Positions 23,828 through 33,303 of a stretch of DNA of 64,000 nt are shown here, in pieces (position 1 is the stretch's first letter; every line of letters begins with the position of its first letter). This DNA comes from Saccharothrix sp. S26 (GTDB lineage Bacteria; Actinomycetota; Actinomycetes; Mycobacteriales; Pseudonocardiaceae), in the NCBI RefSeq assembly GCF_021390395.1, contig NZ_JAJUWT010000015.1, positions 124,001-188,000 of the forward strand, written 5' to 3'. The translations under genes were made by a program, and so were the position numbers. The notes under the pieces were generated by a model. That model ran no database searches. It saw nothing but the letters and a program-made list of their open reading frames with translations, and was not told the DNA's origin.

Positions 23828-24577
23828 CTAACGCGCCAGCCAGGTCGGCAGCCACGACGGGTTGCCCGCCGGCAGCACGTCGACCACGACGCAGGTGATG
23901 TTGTCCGGTCCGCCGCCCGCGTTGGCCGCGTCGATCAACGCCCGCACGGTCTCGTCACCGTCGGCGGACGCGGTCAGCAGGCCGGCGATCTCCGGTGCGC
24001 CCACCACGTCGGACAGCCCGTCCGAGCAGATCAGGTACCGGTCGCCCGCCTCGACGTCGGCGAAGAACAGGTCCGGGTCGTGCGCGCTGCCCGCCTGCAA
24101 CGCGCGCATGAGCATGGACCGGCCGGGGTGCTCGGCGGCCTGCTCGGCGGCCATCCGCCCGTCGTCCACCAGCGCCTGCACCATGGTGTGGTCGCGGGTG
24201 ATCTGGCTCAGCTCGCCCTCGCGGACGCGGTAGCAGCGCGAGTCGCCGATGTGCCCGACCGCGAACCGCTCGCCGTCCCACAGCAGCGCGGTGAGCGTGG
24301 TGCCCATGCCGCGCATGTCGAAGTTCTCCTCGGCCAGGTCGGTCAGCCGCACGGCGATCTCCCGCGCCGCGCCGGCCAGCTCGCCGAGGGGGTCGTCGGC
24401 CTCGACGTCGAGGTCGGCCAGCACCGCCACCGCGATCGAACTCGCCACTTCGCCGTACGCGTGCCCGCCCATGCCGTCGGCGACGGCGAACAGGCGTTCG
24501 CTGAAGTACACGGAGTCCTCGTTCGCTTCACGGCGCAAGCCGGGGTCGGTGCCGACGGCGTACCGGAGCGCATACAT
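23828..24577 (-). CDS. PP2C-type serine/threonine phosphatase
   Basis: 249 residues from the ATG at 24577 (MYALRYAVGTDPG). All metal-binding motifs of bacterial PP2C/PstP are present: RREANEDSVYF, LFAVADGMGGHAYGE, GTTLTALLWDG, VGHIGDSRCYRV, CSDGLSDVV and GGPDNITCVVVDV. It lacks the transmembrane and extracellular part of PstP, so it is a soluble cytoplasmic enzyme acting on phospho-Ser/Thr proteins. No kinase gene is next to it. The ROK gene follows upstream on the same strand, 55 bp away. Confidence 0.92.
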   Translation of the reverse strand: MYALRYAVGTDPGLRREANEDSVYFSERLFAVADGMGGHAYGEVASSIAVAVLADLDVEADDPLGELAGAAREIAVRLTDLAEENFDMRGMGTTLTALLWDGERFAVGHIGDSRCYRVREGELSQITRDHTMVQALVDDGRMAAEQAAEHPGRSMLMRALQAGSAHDPDLFFADVEAGDRYLICSDGLSDVVGAPEIAGLLTASADGDETVRALIDAANAGGGPDNITCVVVDVLPAGNPSWLPTWLAR

Positions 24578-24632
24578 GCCGCACAGTGAATCACCCGCAC
24601 GAGTGCCCGTGAGCAGGGCATGTCTCATCCGG

Positions 24633-25688
24633 TCAGCGCGGACGGCCGTAGAACTCGCTCAGCAGGAGCATCGCCGCGCCCGCCGCGACCACGTCATCAC
24701 CCAGGGGGGTGATCGACACGTCGACCGGCAGCCACTCGTCCTTGGGCAGCCTGGCGCGCACGCCGTCGAGGTAGGCGGCGGGTTCGGCGAGCACCGCGCG
24801 ACCGGCCAGCACGACGTGGTCGATGTCCAGCAACTGCACCAGGTCGGCCACGGCCACGCCCACGATGTCCGTCGCCTCGACCAGGTCGCCCCGGGCGGCG
24901 GCGAGGTTGTGCAGGGCCTCTATGCACCCGTTGCGCCCGCACACGCACGGCGGACCGTCCAGCTGGAGGGTGGTGTGGCCGTACTCGCCCGCGTTCGTGC
25001 GCACGCCCCGGTGCACGCGGCCGTCGAGCAGCATCCCGATGCCCAGGCCCGTGCCGACGAGCACGAGCACCGCGTCGCGCAGCTCCTCGCCGCGCCGCCA
25101 CGCCTCGGCCACGACCGCCGTGTTGGTGTCCTTGTCGAGCACGACGGGCAGGCCGAGCCGTTGTTCGGCCAACGCGCGCAGCGGCACGTCGTGCCACGCG
25201 GTCAGGCCGGTCGGGTAGTGCACCACGCCCGTGCGGTGGTCCAGCGGGCCGACGAAGCCGATGCCCACCCCGAGGAGGCGCTCGCTGCGGAGCCGTTCGC
25301 CGCGCAGGCCGTCGACCAGCCGGGTGAGCTCCTCGACGAACGTGGGCGGGTCGAAGTCGCGCGGCAGCGGCGCGACCGCGCGGTCCAGCACGGTGCCCGC
25401 GAGGTCGGTGAGCACGACCCGCAGCTCGTCGCGCTCGACCTGGGCGCCGAGGGCGAGCCGCGAGTCGGCGACGAGCTTGAGCAGGGTGCGCGGCTTGCCG
25501 ACGCCGACGTTGCGGGTGCCCGACTCGACCAGCAGGCCATCGTCGATGAGCCTGCTGACCACCTTGGACACCGCCTGCGGCGTGAGCCCGCTGCGATCGG
25601 CCAGCTCGACCCTGGTCACCGCGCCGGACCGGGCCAGCCCGAGCACCACCGCGTCGTTGTACCCCCGCAGGAAGCGCAAGTTGGCCAC
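24633..25688 (-). CDS. ROK-family transcriptional repressor
   Basis: 351 residues from a GTG. N-terminal winged helix (AVTRVELADRSGLTPQAVSKVVSRL), then a sugar-kinase-like ROK domain with GVGIGFVGPLD, DKDTNTAVVAEA, GTGLGIGMLLDG and the zinc motif CVCGRNGCIEA. ROK repressors respond to sugars or sugar phosphates. The divergent Gfo/Idh/MocA gene, 54 bp away across an AT-rich gap, is the probable target. Confidence 0.9.
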   Translation of the reverse strand: MANLRFLRGYNDAVVLGLARSGAVTRVELADRSGLTPQAVSKVVSRLIDDGLLVESGTRNVGVGKPRTLLKLVADSRLALGAQVERDELRVVLTDLAGTVLDRAVAPLPRDFDPPTFVEELTRLVDGLRGERLRSERLLGVGIGFVGPLDHRTGVVHYPTGLTAWHDVPLRALAEQRLGLPVVLDKDTNTAVVAEAWRRGEELRDAVLVLVGTGLGIGMLLDGRVHRGVRTNAGEYGHTTLQLDGPPCVCGRNGCIEALHNLAAARGDLVEATDIVGVAVADLVQLLDIDHVVLAGRAVLAEPAAYLDGVRARLPKDEWLPVDVSITPLGDDVVAAGAAMLLLSEFYGRPR

Positions 25689-25742
25689 GGACCCATCATC
25701 GCACCTGGCTTTTTACTACACGGCGTTGCTTTAATCGTGCCC

Positions 25743-26762
25743 ATGTCTCTCCGCACCGGACTGCTCGGCTACGGCATCGCCGGCCGGGTGTTCCACGCAC
25801 CGCTGATCGCGGCGACGCCCGGCCTGGAGCTCAGCGCCGTCCTCACCGCCGACCCGACCCGACGGGCCCACGCGCAGGCCACCTACCCGGGCGTGCGGCT
25901 GCCGCGCGCGGTGGAGGAGCTGTTCGCGCTCGACCTCGACGTGGTCGTGGTCGCCACCCCGAACCGCACGCACGTGCCGTTGGCGCTGGCGGCGATCGAG
26001 GCGGGCCTGGCCGTGGTGGTGGACAAGCCGTTCGCGCCCACGTCGGCCGACGCCCGCCGGGTGCTCCAGGCGGCGATGTACCGGGACGTGCCGGTGACCG
26101 TGTTCCAGAACCGGCGGTGGGACAGCGACTTCCGCACGATCCGCTCGCTGCTCGCCGAGGGCGCGCTGGGCACCGTGTCGCGGTTCGAGTCGCGGTTCGA
26201 GCGGTGGGTGCCGCGGGTGTGGGACAACTGGCGCGAGTTCGGCGCGCCGGAGGAGGCCGGCGGCCTGCTCTACGACCTGGGCGCGCACCTGGTCGACCAG
26301 GCGTTGGAGCTGTTCGGGCCGGTGGCGACGGTGTACGCGGAACTGGACCGGCGACGGCCGGGCGTCGAGGTGGACGACGACGTGTTCGTCGCGTTGACGC
26401 ACGTGGACGGTGTGCGTTCACACCTCTGGGCGAGTTCCGCCGCGGCGCACCACGGGCCGCGGCTGCGCGTGCTGGGCTCGACCGGCGCGTACGTCTCGCA
26501 CGGGCTGGACCGGCAGGAGGACGCCCTGGCGGCCGGCAAGCCGTTTGACGATTTGTCGACAAATGGTCGTCTGGGTTTGTTGGACGACGCCGAGGAGGTC
26601 GTGAACCTGCCCGGCGCGTACTCGGAGTTCTACCGGCTGCTGGTCGCCGCCCTCACCGACGGCGGGCCACTGCCCGTCGAGCCGGAGTCGGCCGTGCGCG
26701 CGCTGGAAGTGATCGAGGCGGCGTTCACCTCCGCCCGGACCGGACAGGTGGTGTCGCTGTGA
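25743..26762 (+). CDS. Gfo/Idh/MocA-family oxidoreductase
   Basis: 339 residues. Nucleotide-binding GLLGYGIAGRVFHAPL at the N terminus, VVVATPNRTHVPLA, VVDKPFAPT (the conserved EKP-like lysine motif) and a C-terminal substrate domain with GGLLYDLGAHLVDQAL, which carries the catalytic-type Asp and His. These enzymes oxidise or epimerise sugars or inositols with NAD(P). The next gene starts inside its stop (GTGA). Likely controlled by the divergent ROK repressor. Confidence 0.9.
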   Translation: MSLRTGLLGYGIAGRVFHAPLIAATPGLELSAVLTADPTRRAHAQATYPGVRLPRAVEELFALDLDVVVVATPNRTHVPLALAAIEAGLAVVVDKPFAPTSADARRVLQAAMYRDVPVTVFQNRRWDSDFRTIRSLLAEGALGTVSRFESRFERWVPRVWDNWREFGAPEEAGGLLYDLGAHLVDQALELFGPVATVYAELDRRRPGVEVDDDVFVALTHVDGVRSHLWASSAAAHHGPRLRVLGSTGAYVSHGLDRQEDALAAGKPFDDLSTNGRLGLLDDAEEVVNLPGAYSEFYRLLVAALTDGGPLPVEPESAVRALEVIEAAFTSARTGQVVSL

Positions 26763-27220
26763 GCTTGCTGGAGGCGTTGGCCGAGCAGGAGGCGCGGCTG
26801 GTGTTCACGTCGTTCGACAACGACGTGGCGCTGGCGCTGGGCGCGTTCCTGCTGGAGGCGGCGCGCGAGCGGTCGTTGCCGGTGACCATCTCGGTGCGGC
26901 GGGGGCAGCAGCGCCTGTTCCACGCGGCGCTGCCGGGCACGTCGGCGGACAACGACGAGTGGATCGACCGCAAGAGCCGCGTCGTGGACCGCTACGGGCA
27001 GAGCTCCTACCGGGTCGGCGAGAGCTTCCGCGCGAACGGCAGGACGTTCGAGGTGGACTCCCGGCTCGACCCCGACCGTTACGCGGCGCACGGCGGCGTG
27101 TTCCCGGTGACCGTGGCCGGCGTGGGCGTGGTGGGCACCGTCGGCGTGTCCGGCCTGCCCCAGGCAGAGGACCACGCGTTCGTCGTGGAGCAGGTGGAGA
27201 AGTTCCTGGCCACCACTTAG
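26759..27220 (+). CDS. HbpS-like heme-degrading-domain (UPF0303) protein
   Basis: 153 residues, translationally coupled to the oxidoreductase. TSFDNDVALALGAFLLEAARER, then TISVRRGQQRLFHAALPGTS and GGVFPVTVAGVGVVGTVGVSGLPQAEDH fit the HbpS/GlcG/UPF0303 fold. Members bind heme or act with sugar or glycolate pathways. The sugar-type partners here favour a metabolic role. A strong hairpin at 27266-27302 ends the operon. Confidence 0.85.
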   Translation: MSLLEALAEQEARLVFTSFDNDVALALGAFLLEAARERSLPVTISVRRGQQRLFHAALPGTSADNDEWIDRKSRVVDRYGQSSYRVGESFRANGRTFEVDSRLDPDRYAAHGGVFPVTVAGVGVVGTVGVSGLPQAEDHAFVVEQVEKFLATT

Positions 27221-27265
27221 ACCGCGGGCGCGCCGGCTGCCGCCCGGCCGCCGCGCCCTTCCCCA

Positions 27266-27302
27266 CCCGACGGCCCGTCCTGCCCCCGGACGGGCCGTCG
27301 GG
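27266..27302 (+). terminator. Hairpin terminator after the oxidoreductase operon
   Basis: A perfect 15-bp stem (CCCGACGGCCCGTCC and its complement) with a 7-base loop, 45 bases after the stop codon. Confidence 0.85.
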
Positions 27303-27390
27303 CGTCAGCGCGCCGACTCGACCCGCCCGCACCCGCCGATCCCCCTCCACTCGGCCCTGCCCCGAACCCGACCACCCGGCCACCACGCCG

Positions 27391-27520
27391 TGCCGCCGCC
27401 TGGACTGCGGACGCACCGACCGTCGCGCCGTGCCGCCGCCTGCACCACGCACGCACCGACCGTCGCGCCGTGTCACCGCCTGGACCGCGGACGCACCGGC
27501 CGTCGCGTCGTGTCGCCGCC
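27391..27520. repeat. 40-bp tandem repeat, 3.25 copies
   Basis: Copies begin at 27391, 27431, 27471 and (partial, 10 bases) 27511. Each starts TGYCRCCGCCTG and ends with an ACGCACCG and CGTCGCG block; the copies differ at a handful of positions. The length is not a multiple of three and there is no matching gene. Confidence 0.85.
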
Positions 27521-27590
27521 GGTGACCCGCGCGAGCCGCCTGCCACCCGGCCACCACGCCGACCCACCGCCGGCGACCCGGCGCGTGCCG

Positions 27591-27616
27591 GTCACATTCG
27601 CCGCTCGCCGACCGTC
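27591..27616 (+). promoter_or_regulatory. Predicted ECF41-type promoter
   Basis: GTCACA at 27591-27596, exactly 16 bases, CGTC at 27613-27616. This is the element described for ECF41/SigJ-type sigma factors, which characteristically control carboxymuconolactone decarboxylases, oxidoreductases or epimerases. The downstream gene is of the first type. No ECF41 gene is in the window, so the factor would act in trans. Confidence 0.7.
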
Positions 27617-27658
27617 ACCGTGGTGACATCAGCGAAGTCCGGGAAGGACAGGTCCACG

Positions 27659-28144
27659 ATGACCACCACCCAGCAGTCCCGTCTGCCCAACCCCGCCGTG
27701 CTCATCCCCGAGCTGGCGCAGATCGGCGGAGTCCTCTTCCAGGCCGTCGGCAACGGCTCGATCCCGCAGACCACCATCGGCCTCGTGCAGCTTCGCGCCG
27801 GGCAGATCGTCGGCAACACCTACCTGACCGCGCTGCACACCGGCAACCTGCGCCGGGCCGGCGAGGCGGAGGACCGGATCACCGCCGTCGCGTCCTGGCC
27901 GGACGCACCCCACTTCACCCCGGCCGAACGGGTCGCGCTGGCCCTCGTCGAAGCCGTCCTCACCCCCTCCTCGCACGGCGAACGCGTGCCGGACGAGCTG
28001 TACGCCGAAGCGTCCGCCCACTACGACGACAAGGCGCTCGCCACGCTCACCACGGCGATCGGCCAGGTGTGCTTCTTCATCCCCCTCGCCCTCATCGGCA
28101 AGCCGCTGCCCGGCGTCGCACCGGCGGCGCAGTGGCGCGACTGA
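27659..28144 (+). CDS. Carboxymuconolactone decarboxylase/AhpD-fold protein without the CxxC
   Basis: 161 residues from the ATG at 27659. The AhpD fold is recognisable: LVQLRAGQIVG, LHTGNLRRAGEAEDRI, FTPAERVALALVEAVL and LATLTTAIGQVCFFI. In active AhpD-like members the helix before the histidine reads CxxCxxxH; here the aligned residues are NTYLTALH, so both redox cysteines are lost. Peroxidase-type chemistry is therefore unlikely by the usual mechanism. An ECF41-type promoter precedes it, and a hairpin terminator follows at 28151-28185. Confidence 0.85.
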   Translation: MTTTQQSRLPNPAVLIPELAQIGGVLFQAVGNGSIPQTTIGLVQLRAGQIVGNTYLTALHTGNLRRAGEAEDRITAVASWPDAPHFTPAERVALALVEAVLTPSSHGERVPDELYAEASAHYDDKALATLTTAIGQVCFFIPLALIGKPLPGVAPAAQWRD

Positions 28145-28150
28145 GCCGCC

Positions 28151-28185
28151 GGGCGGTGAGGGCCGCCGATCGGCCCTCACCGCCC
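28151..28185. terminator. Bidirectional hairpin terminator
   Basis: A perfect 15-bp stem starting GGGCGGTGAGGGCCG with a 5-base loop, between the convergent AhpD-fold and serine-hydrolase genes. Confidence 0.85.
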
Positions 28186-28208
28186 ACCTCGGCGCCGGGG
28201 CGCCCCCG

Positions 28209-29318
28209 TCAGCAGAACACCTCGTTCACCAGCTCCTCGTACCCCGTGATCGGACCCGGGTCGGGCGCGGACGTCACGGACACCGTCAGGCGGGTCTTCG
28301 TGTCCGCCGTGCTCAGCATCAGGCTGGCGTAGCCGGGGATGCCGCCGCTGTGACCCCAGACCGTGACACCGCACGGCAACTGCTGCGCCTCGATGCCCAG
28401 GGCGTAACCCCCCGTGATCGGCAGGGTCGAGGTCAGCTCCGCCTGCTGCGCCGGCCGGAGCAGGCGACCGTCCAGCAGCGCGTCCACGAACCGGTCCAGG
28501 TCGGCCGTCGTGGAGATCATCTCGCCCGCCGCGTACGCGACCGACGGGTTCATCTCGGTGATGTCCACGACCCCGCCGGCCGCCCGGATGTACCCGTGGG
28601 CGTGCGGGCCCGCGATGTCGGCGCGCGTGCCCGGCACGGACGTCGAGCGCAGGCCCAACGGGCGCAGGACGCGCTGGGTCACGGCCGCCTCGTACGGCTT
28701 GCCGGTGACCTTCTCCACCAGCATCCCGGCCACGACGTAGTTCGTGTTCGAGTAGCTCCACCGGGTGCCGGGCTCGAAGTCCAGCGGCCGGGCCGTGGAC
28801 AGGGCGACCAGCTCGGCGGGCGTCCACGTCCGGTACCGGATGGTCAGCAGGCCGTCCGGGTCCAGCGGCAGCGCGGACGTGTAGTTGTACAGCCCGCTGG
28901 TGTGCTGGAGCACCTGCCGGACGGTGATCCGGTCGCCCTGCGGCAGCAGGCCGGGCAGGTAGCGCTGCACCGGCGCGTCCAGCTCGACCTTCCCCTCGCC
29001 GACCAGTTGCAGCACGACGGTCGACACGAACGTCTTGGTGATGCTGCCGACCCGGAACCGGCCGTCGGTCGGCACCGGGCGCGGCGAGTCGACGCGCGCC
29101 GTGCCGCTGCGGGCGGTGAACTCGCGCCGCCCGTCGGTCACCCGCGCCTGCACGCCCTGCGCCCCCGTGCGCGCCATGTCGTCCAACGCCCGCTGCACGA
29201 CCTGGCGGTCGACGCGGTCGGCCTGCTCGACCGACGGCTCGGCCACCGCCGTCCCGCCGACGGCCACGACGGCCAGCCCCACGACGGCCGCTAAGGCGAT
29301 TCCCCTCTTGCCCAACAA
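28209..29318 (-). CDS. Secreted serine hydrolase (beta-lactamase/DD-peptidase family)
   Basis: 369 residues if started at the TTG at 29318. I chose this start because GAGGGAGG stands at the right distance and the product then begins with a clean signal peptide (LGKRGIALAAVVGLAVVAVGG, cleavage near AVAEP). A GTG/ATG at 29435/29432 would add 38 Arg/Pro-rich residues in front. Class C-type motifs: SxxK in GSITKTFVS, YSNTNY, and HSGGIPGY near the C terminus. It may be a D-alanyl-D-alanine carboxypeptidase or an esterase acting outside the cell. Divergent from the chitinase with shared operators between. Confidence 0.87.
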   Translation of the reverse strand: MLGKRGIALAAVVGLAVVAVGGTAVAEPSVEQADRVDRQVVQRALDDMARTGAQGVQARVTDGRREFTARSGTARVDSPRPVPTDGRFRVGSITKTFVSTVVLQLVGEGKVELDAPVQRYLPGLLPQGDRITVRQVLQHTSGLYNYTSALPLDPDGLLTIRYRTWTPAELVALSTARPLDFEPGTRWSYSNTNYVVAGMLVEKVTGKPYEAAVTQRVLRPLGLRSTSVPGTRADIAGPHAHGYIRAAGGVVDITEMNPSVAYAAGEMISTTADLDRFVDALLDGRLLRPAQQAELTSTLPITGGYALGIEAQQLPCGVTVWGHSGGIPGYASLMLSTADTKTRLTVSVTSAPDPGPITGYEELVNEVFC

Positions 29319-29438
29319 CGCGTTGCCTCCCTCTGCCACGTCGAGACCCCCTCGACGGGGTCGAGTCTGGCCGTCCGGCGGCGTGTGCGCGTCGGACCGT
29401 GGTCTGGGAGTGGGGTCAGACTTTAGGCTCATCACCCC

Positions 29439-29486
29439 CTAGTGGTCGGCGGGCTTCGGAACCGGTTCCGAAGGGTTTGCCACTAG
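29439..29486. promoter_or_regulatory. Nested palindrome between serine hydrolase and chitinase
   Basis: An inner perfect 20-bp palindrome, 29454-29473 (CTTCGGAACC and its complement), is enclosed by CTAGTGG at 29439-29445 and its complement at 29480-29486. The centres differ by one base. This is a good candidate operator or double operator for an unknown regulator. Confidence 0.65.
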
Positions 29487-29503
29487 TCCGTTCGAGTGAC
29501 GAC

Positions 29504-29546
29504 AATGGTCTAGACCTTGACCGTGAAGTGGTCTGAACCACATGGT
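29504..29546 (+). promoter_or_regulatory. Chitinase promoter with two DasR-type (dre) sites
   Basis: The first site has the core TGGTCTAGACC at 29506-29516. TTGACC at 29517-29522 and CATGGT at 29541-29546 form a promoter with an 18-base spacer, and the second site, AGTGGTCTGAACCAC at 29527-29541, fills that spacer. The layout is the same as in front of the polysaccharide lyase (17583-17612). Confidence 0.78.
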
Positions 29547-29584
29547 GGCCTCAACCCTGCACTCCTTTCCTGACGAGGAGCACG

Positions 29585-31213
<1,629 letters not shown>

Positions 31214-31230
31214 CACCCGGCACCACCCGA

Positions 31231-31289
31231 AGGGCCCTGCGGGCGTCTCCCCCGCAGGGCCCTGCGGGCGTCTCCCCCGCAGGGCCCTT
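31231..31289 (+). terminator. Tandemly duplicated terminator hairpin
   Basis: A 25-bp unit beginning AGGGCCCTGCGGG occurs twice and is followed by a third 9-base start. GGGCCCTGCGGG can pair with CCCGCAGGGCCC across a 7-base loop in either unit, giving two equivalent 12-bp hairpins after the chitinase gene. Confidence 0.8.
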
Positions 31290-31290
31290 C

Positions 31291-31533
31291 GCGCGTGTCC
31301 TACCTCCAGAACGCGTGTGTCCTACCTCCAGAACGCGAGAGTCCTACGTTCGGAACCCCCGAGTTCAACGCTCACGTCAGCGCCGCAACGCGACCCCGGC
31401 GACCGGCTGGGCGACCAGGCGGTCCTGAGCGTTGAATTCGGGGGTCCTGAACGTAGGACACACGCGTTCCGAAGGTAGGACACGCGCGTTCTGAACGTAG
31501 GACTCGCGCGGCGTGAACGTAGGACTCTCGCGG
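31291..31533. repeat. Repeat array B: 22-nt units around an imperfect long palindrome
   Basis: Three forward units (GCGTGTGTCCTACCTCCAGAAC type), CCCCGAGTTCAACGCTCA, a unique centre of about 50 bases, then TGAGCGTTGAATTCGGGGG and four inverse units (GAACGTAGGACTCGCGC type). Same family and layout as array A, again between convergent genes. Confidence 0.85.
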
Positions 31534-31536
31534 GGG

Positions 31537-33303
31537 TCAGACGGTCAGGCTCCACGAGGTGAGGGTGCCGGTGTCGGCGGAGTAGACGTCTCGCACGCGC
31601 AGCTGCCACGCGCCGTTGCGAGCCTCCGACGACACGTTCGCCGTGTACGTGGTGTCGATGTTGTCACCCGCGTCGTTGTCCGACGCCTTCAGCGGGTACG
31701 CCGTGCCGTCCGGCGCGACCAGGTCGATCACCAGGTCACCCCGGTAGGTGTGCACGATGTGCACCTCCACCTGCGACGACGCCGAGGCGTTGCCCTCGCA
31801 GCCGGCGATGGTGATGGTGCTGGTGACCGCCGGCCCGTTGTCCGGGATGGCCACGTCGGTGTCGTTGGTCTGCCGCGCGCAGCCGACCGGCGGGGTGCCG
31901 CCGCCGTACGGGTTGGCCGCCTTCTTCGCCGCGTACATCAGCATCGGCTTCGTCTTCGGCCAGAACGTCGACGCCTGGCACGAGTACGTCGGGAAGAACC
32001 CGGAGCACGTGCCCGACGACGGCCCGATCTCCCACACGAACGACGCCACGCCCAGGTCGTCGTACACCCAGTCGTCGGTCGCGCCGGCCGCGTTGTACAG
32101 CACCTCGCCCGGCTGCCCGTACTGCCACCCGCCGGCCATCGTCGCCATGTCCTTGGCCATCGCGCGCAACGGCGCGTCGTTGCCCGTCTTGTACGACGTC
32201 GTCCAGCCCCACGGGAACAGCACCAGGTTCGAGTAGCTGTGCATGGAGATCACGACACCGGTCGTGTCGGCGGGCGCGGCGTCGGTGACGCCGGTGCCGC
32301 GGCGGTCGCGGTAGAGGTTGCGCCACAACGCCTGCAACGCCTTGGTCTCCACCTCGGAGTTCGCCGAGGGCCCCTTGTAGGTCTGGTCGCACGGGTTGGA
32401 CGACGTGCCCGCGCCGCCCCAGTGCGAGTCGGTGTTGCGGTTGAGGTCGATGCCGACCTGCGACGACGACGTGCCCGAGCAGTTCGACCCGTTCGTGGTG
32501 TTGGCGTTCTTGCGCTGGTAGCGCGGCGAGTTGCCGCCCTGCTGCACGATGTTCACGCCGTCGGGGTTGGCGATCGGCACCACCCACACCTCGGTGGTGT
32601 CCAGCAGCGCCGTGACCTCGGCGTCGACCCCGTAACCGCTGGTCAGGTGGTCGATCCACCGCCACGCCACGTCACCGGTGGTGACCTCGCGGGCGTGCAG
32701 CTGGCCCATCACGAAGAACCGGGGCTTGGGCGCGGACGTGGTCAGCGCGCAGTCGCCCGCGTTCTTCTTGGTGATGCAGATGGCCCGCAGGTCGTACCCG
32801 CCCGCGCCCTGGGTCTTGCGCCACGAGTCGCCGTAGTCGACCAGGGTCGTCAGGTTCGGGTACTGCTGCCCGACGAGGTCGAGGTGCGACCAGTGGGCGT
32901 TGATCGTGCGGTAGCCGCCGTAGTAGGTCTCGTTGACGTCGGCGGCGTCGAAGGTCGGCGACTGGGACTTCTTGGCGGGCGGCTGCCACTGCGGCGCGGG
33001 CAGCACCTCGTCGATCACGGCGGTGAACCCGGCCCGCGCGAGAGCGCCGCCGGTGGTCGCGTCGCCGAGCACGAACAGGTAGTCGCCGTCACGGTCCTCC
33101 AGCACGTCGAAGCCGCGCCCGAGCAGGTTCTGGGCGGCGGCGCCGAGCGGCGCGTGGACCTTGTAGACGTAGGTCGGTCCGGCTTGGACCGCGGCGACCT
33201 CGGGTGCGGGGCCGGCGGTTCCGGGGGTGCCCCCGGTGAGCACCGCGGCCGCCGCGACACCGGCTATGGCCAGCGTCAGCAGTGAGCGTCCGGTCGACTT
33301 CAC
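31537..33303 (-). CDS. Secreted M14 zinc carboxypeptidase with C-terminal P-domain
   Basis: 588 residues. Signal peptide (LLTLAIAGVAAAAVL). A propeptide-like region to about residue 115 is followed by an M14 catalytic domain: HARE with zinc ligands His203 and Glu206 (QLHAREVTTGDVAWRW), GIDLNRNTDSHWG, ISMHSYSNLVLFPWG (third zinc ligand His), and VWEIGPSSG carrying the catalytic Glu. From about residue 480 it has a proprotein-convertase P-domain (DVAIPDNGPAVTSTI, YRGDLVIDLVAPDG, NGAWQLRVRD). It removes C-terminal residues from proteins outside the cell. Confidence 0.92.
   Translation of the reverse strand: MKSTGRSLLTLAIAGVAAAAVLTGGTPGTAGPAPEVAAVQAGPTYVYKVHAPLGAAAQNLLGRGFDVLEDRDGDYLFVLGDATTGGALARAGFTAVIDEVLPAPQWQPPAKKSQSPTFDAADVNETYYGGYRTINAHWSHLDLVGQQYPNLTTLVDYGDSWRKTQGAGGYDLRAICITKKNAGDCALTTSAPKPRFFVMGQLHAREVTTGDVAWRWIDHLTSGYGVDAEVTALLDTTEVWVVPIANPDGVNIVQQGGNSPRYQRKNANTTNGSNCSGTSSSQVGIDLNRNTDSHWGGAGTSSNPCDQTYKGPSANSEVETKALQALWRNLYRDRRGTGVTDAAPADTTGVVISMHSYSNLVLFPWGWTTSYKTGNDAPLRAMAKDMATMAGGWQYGQPGEVLYNAAGATDDWVYDDLGVASFVWEIGPSSGTCSGFFPTYSCQASTFWPKTKPMLMYAAKKAANPYGGGTPPVGCARQTNDTDVAIPDNGPAVTSTITIAGCEGNASASSQVEVHIVHTYRGDLVIDLVAPDGTAYPLKASDNDAGDNIDTTYTANVSSEARNGAWQLRVRDVYSADTGTLTSWSLTV

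Larger units (their letters stand above)
27221..27658. other. 438-base intergenic region
   Basis: No credible gene. In order it holds the operon terminator (27266-27302), a C-rich stretch, a 40-bp tandem repeat (27391-27520) and an ECF41-type promoter (27591-27616) for the gene at 27659. The plus strand is very C-rich and poor in A and T until the promoter. Confidence 0.8.
31214..31536. other. 323-base gap between chitinase and carboxypeptidase
   Basis: No gene. It holds a duplicated terminator hairpin (31231-31289) and the second copy of the 22-nt repeat array (31291-31533). Both flanking genes end here (convergent). Confidence 0.85.

Noticed and set aside
27391..27624. Coding frame through the 40-bp repeats joined to the AhpD-fold gene
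   Set aside because: The repeat length is not a multiple of three, the product is His/Arg/Pro low-complexity, and the ECF-type promoter lies after it.
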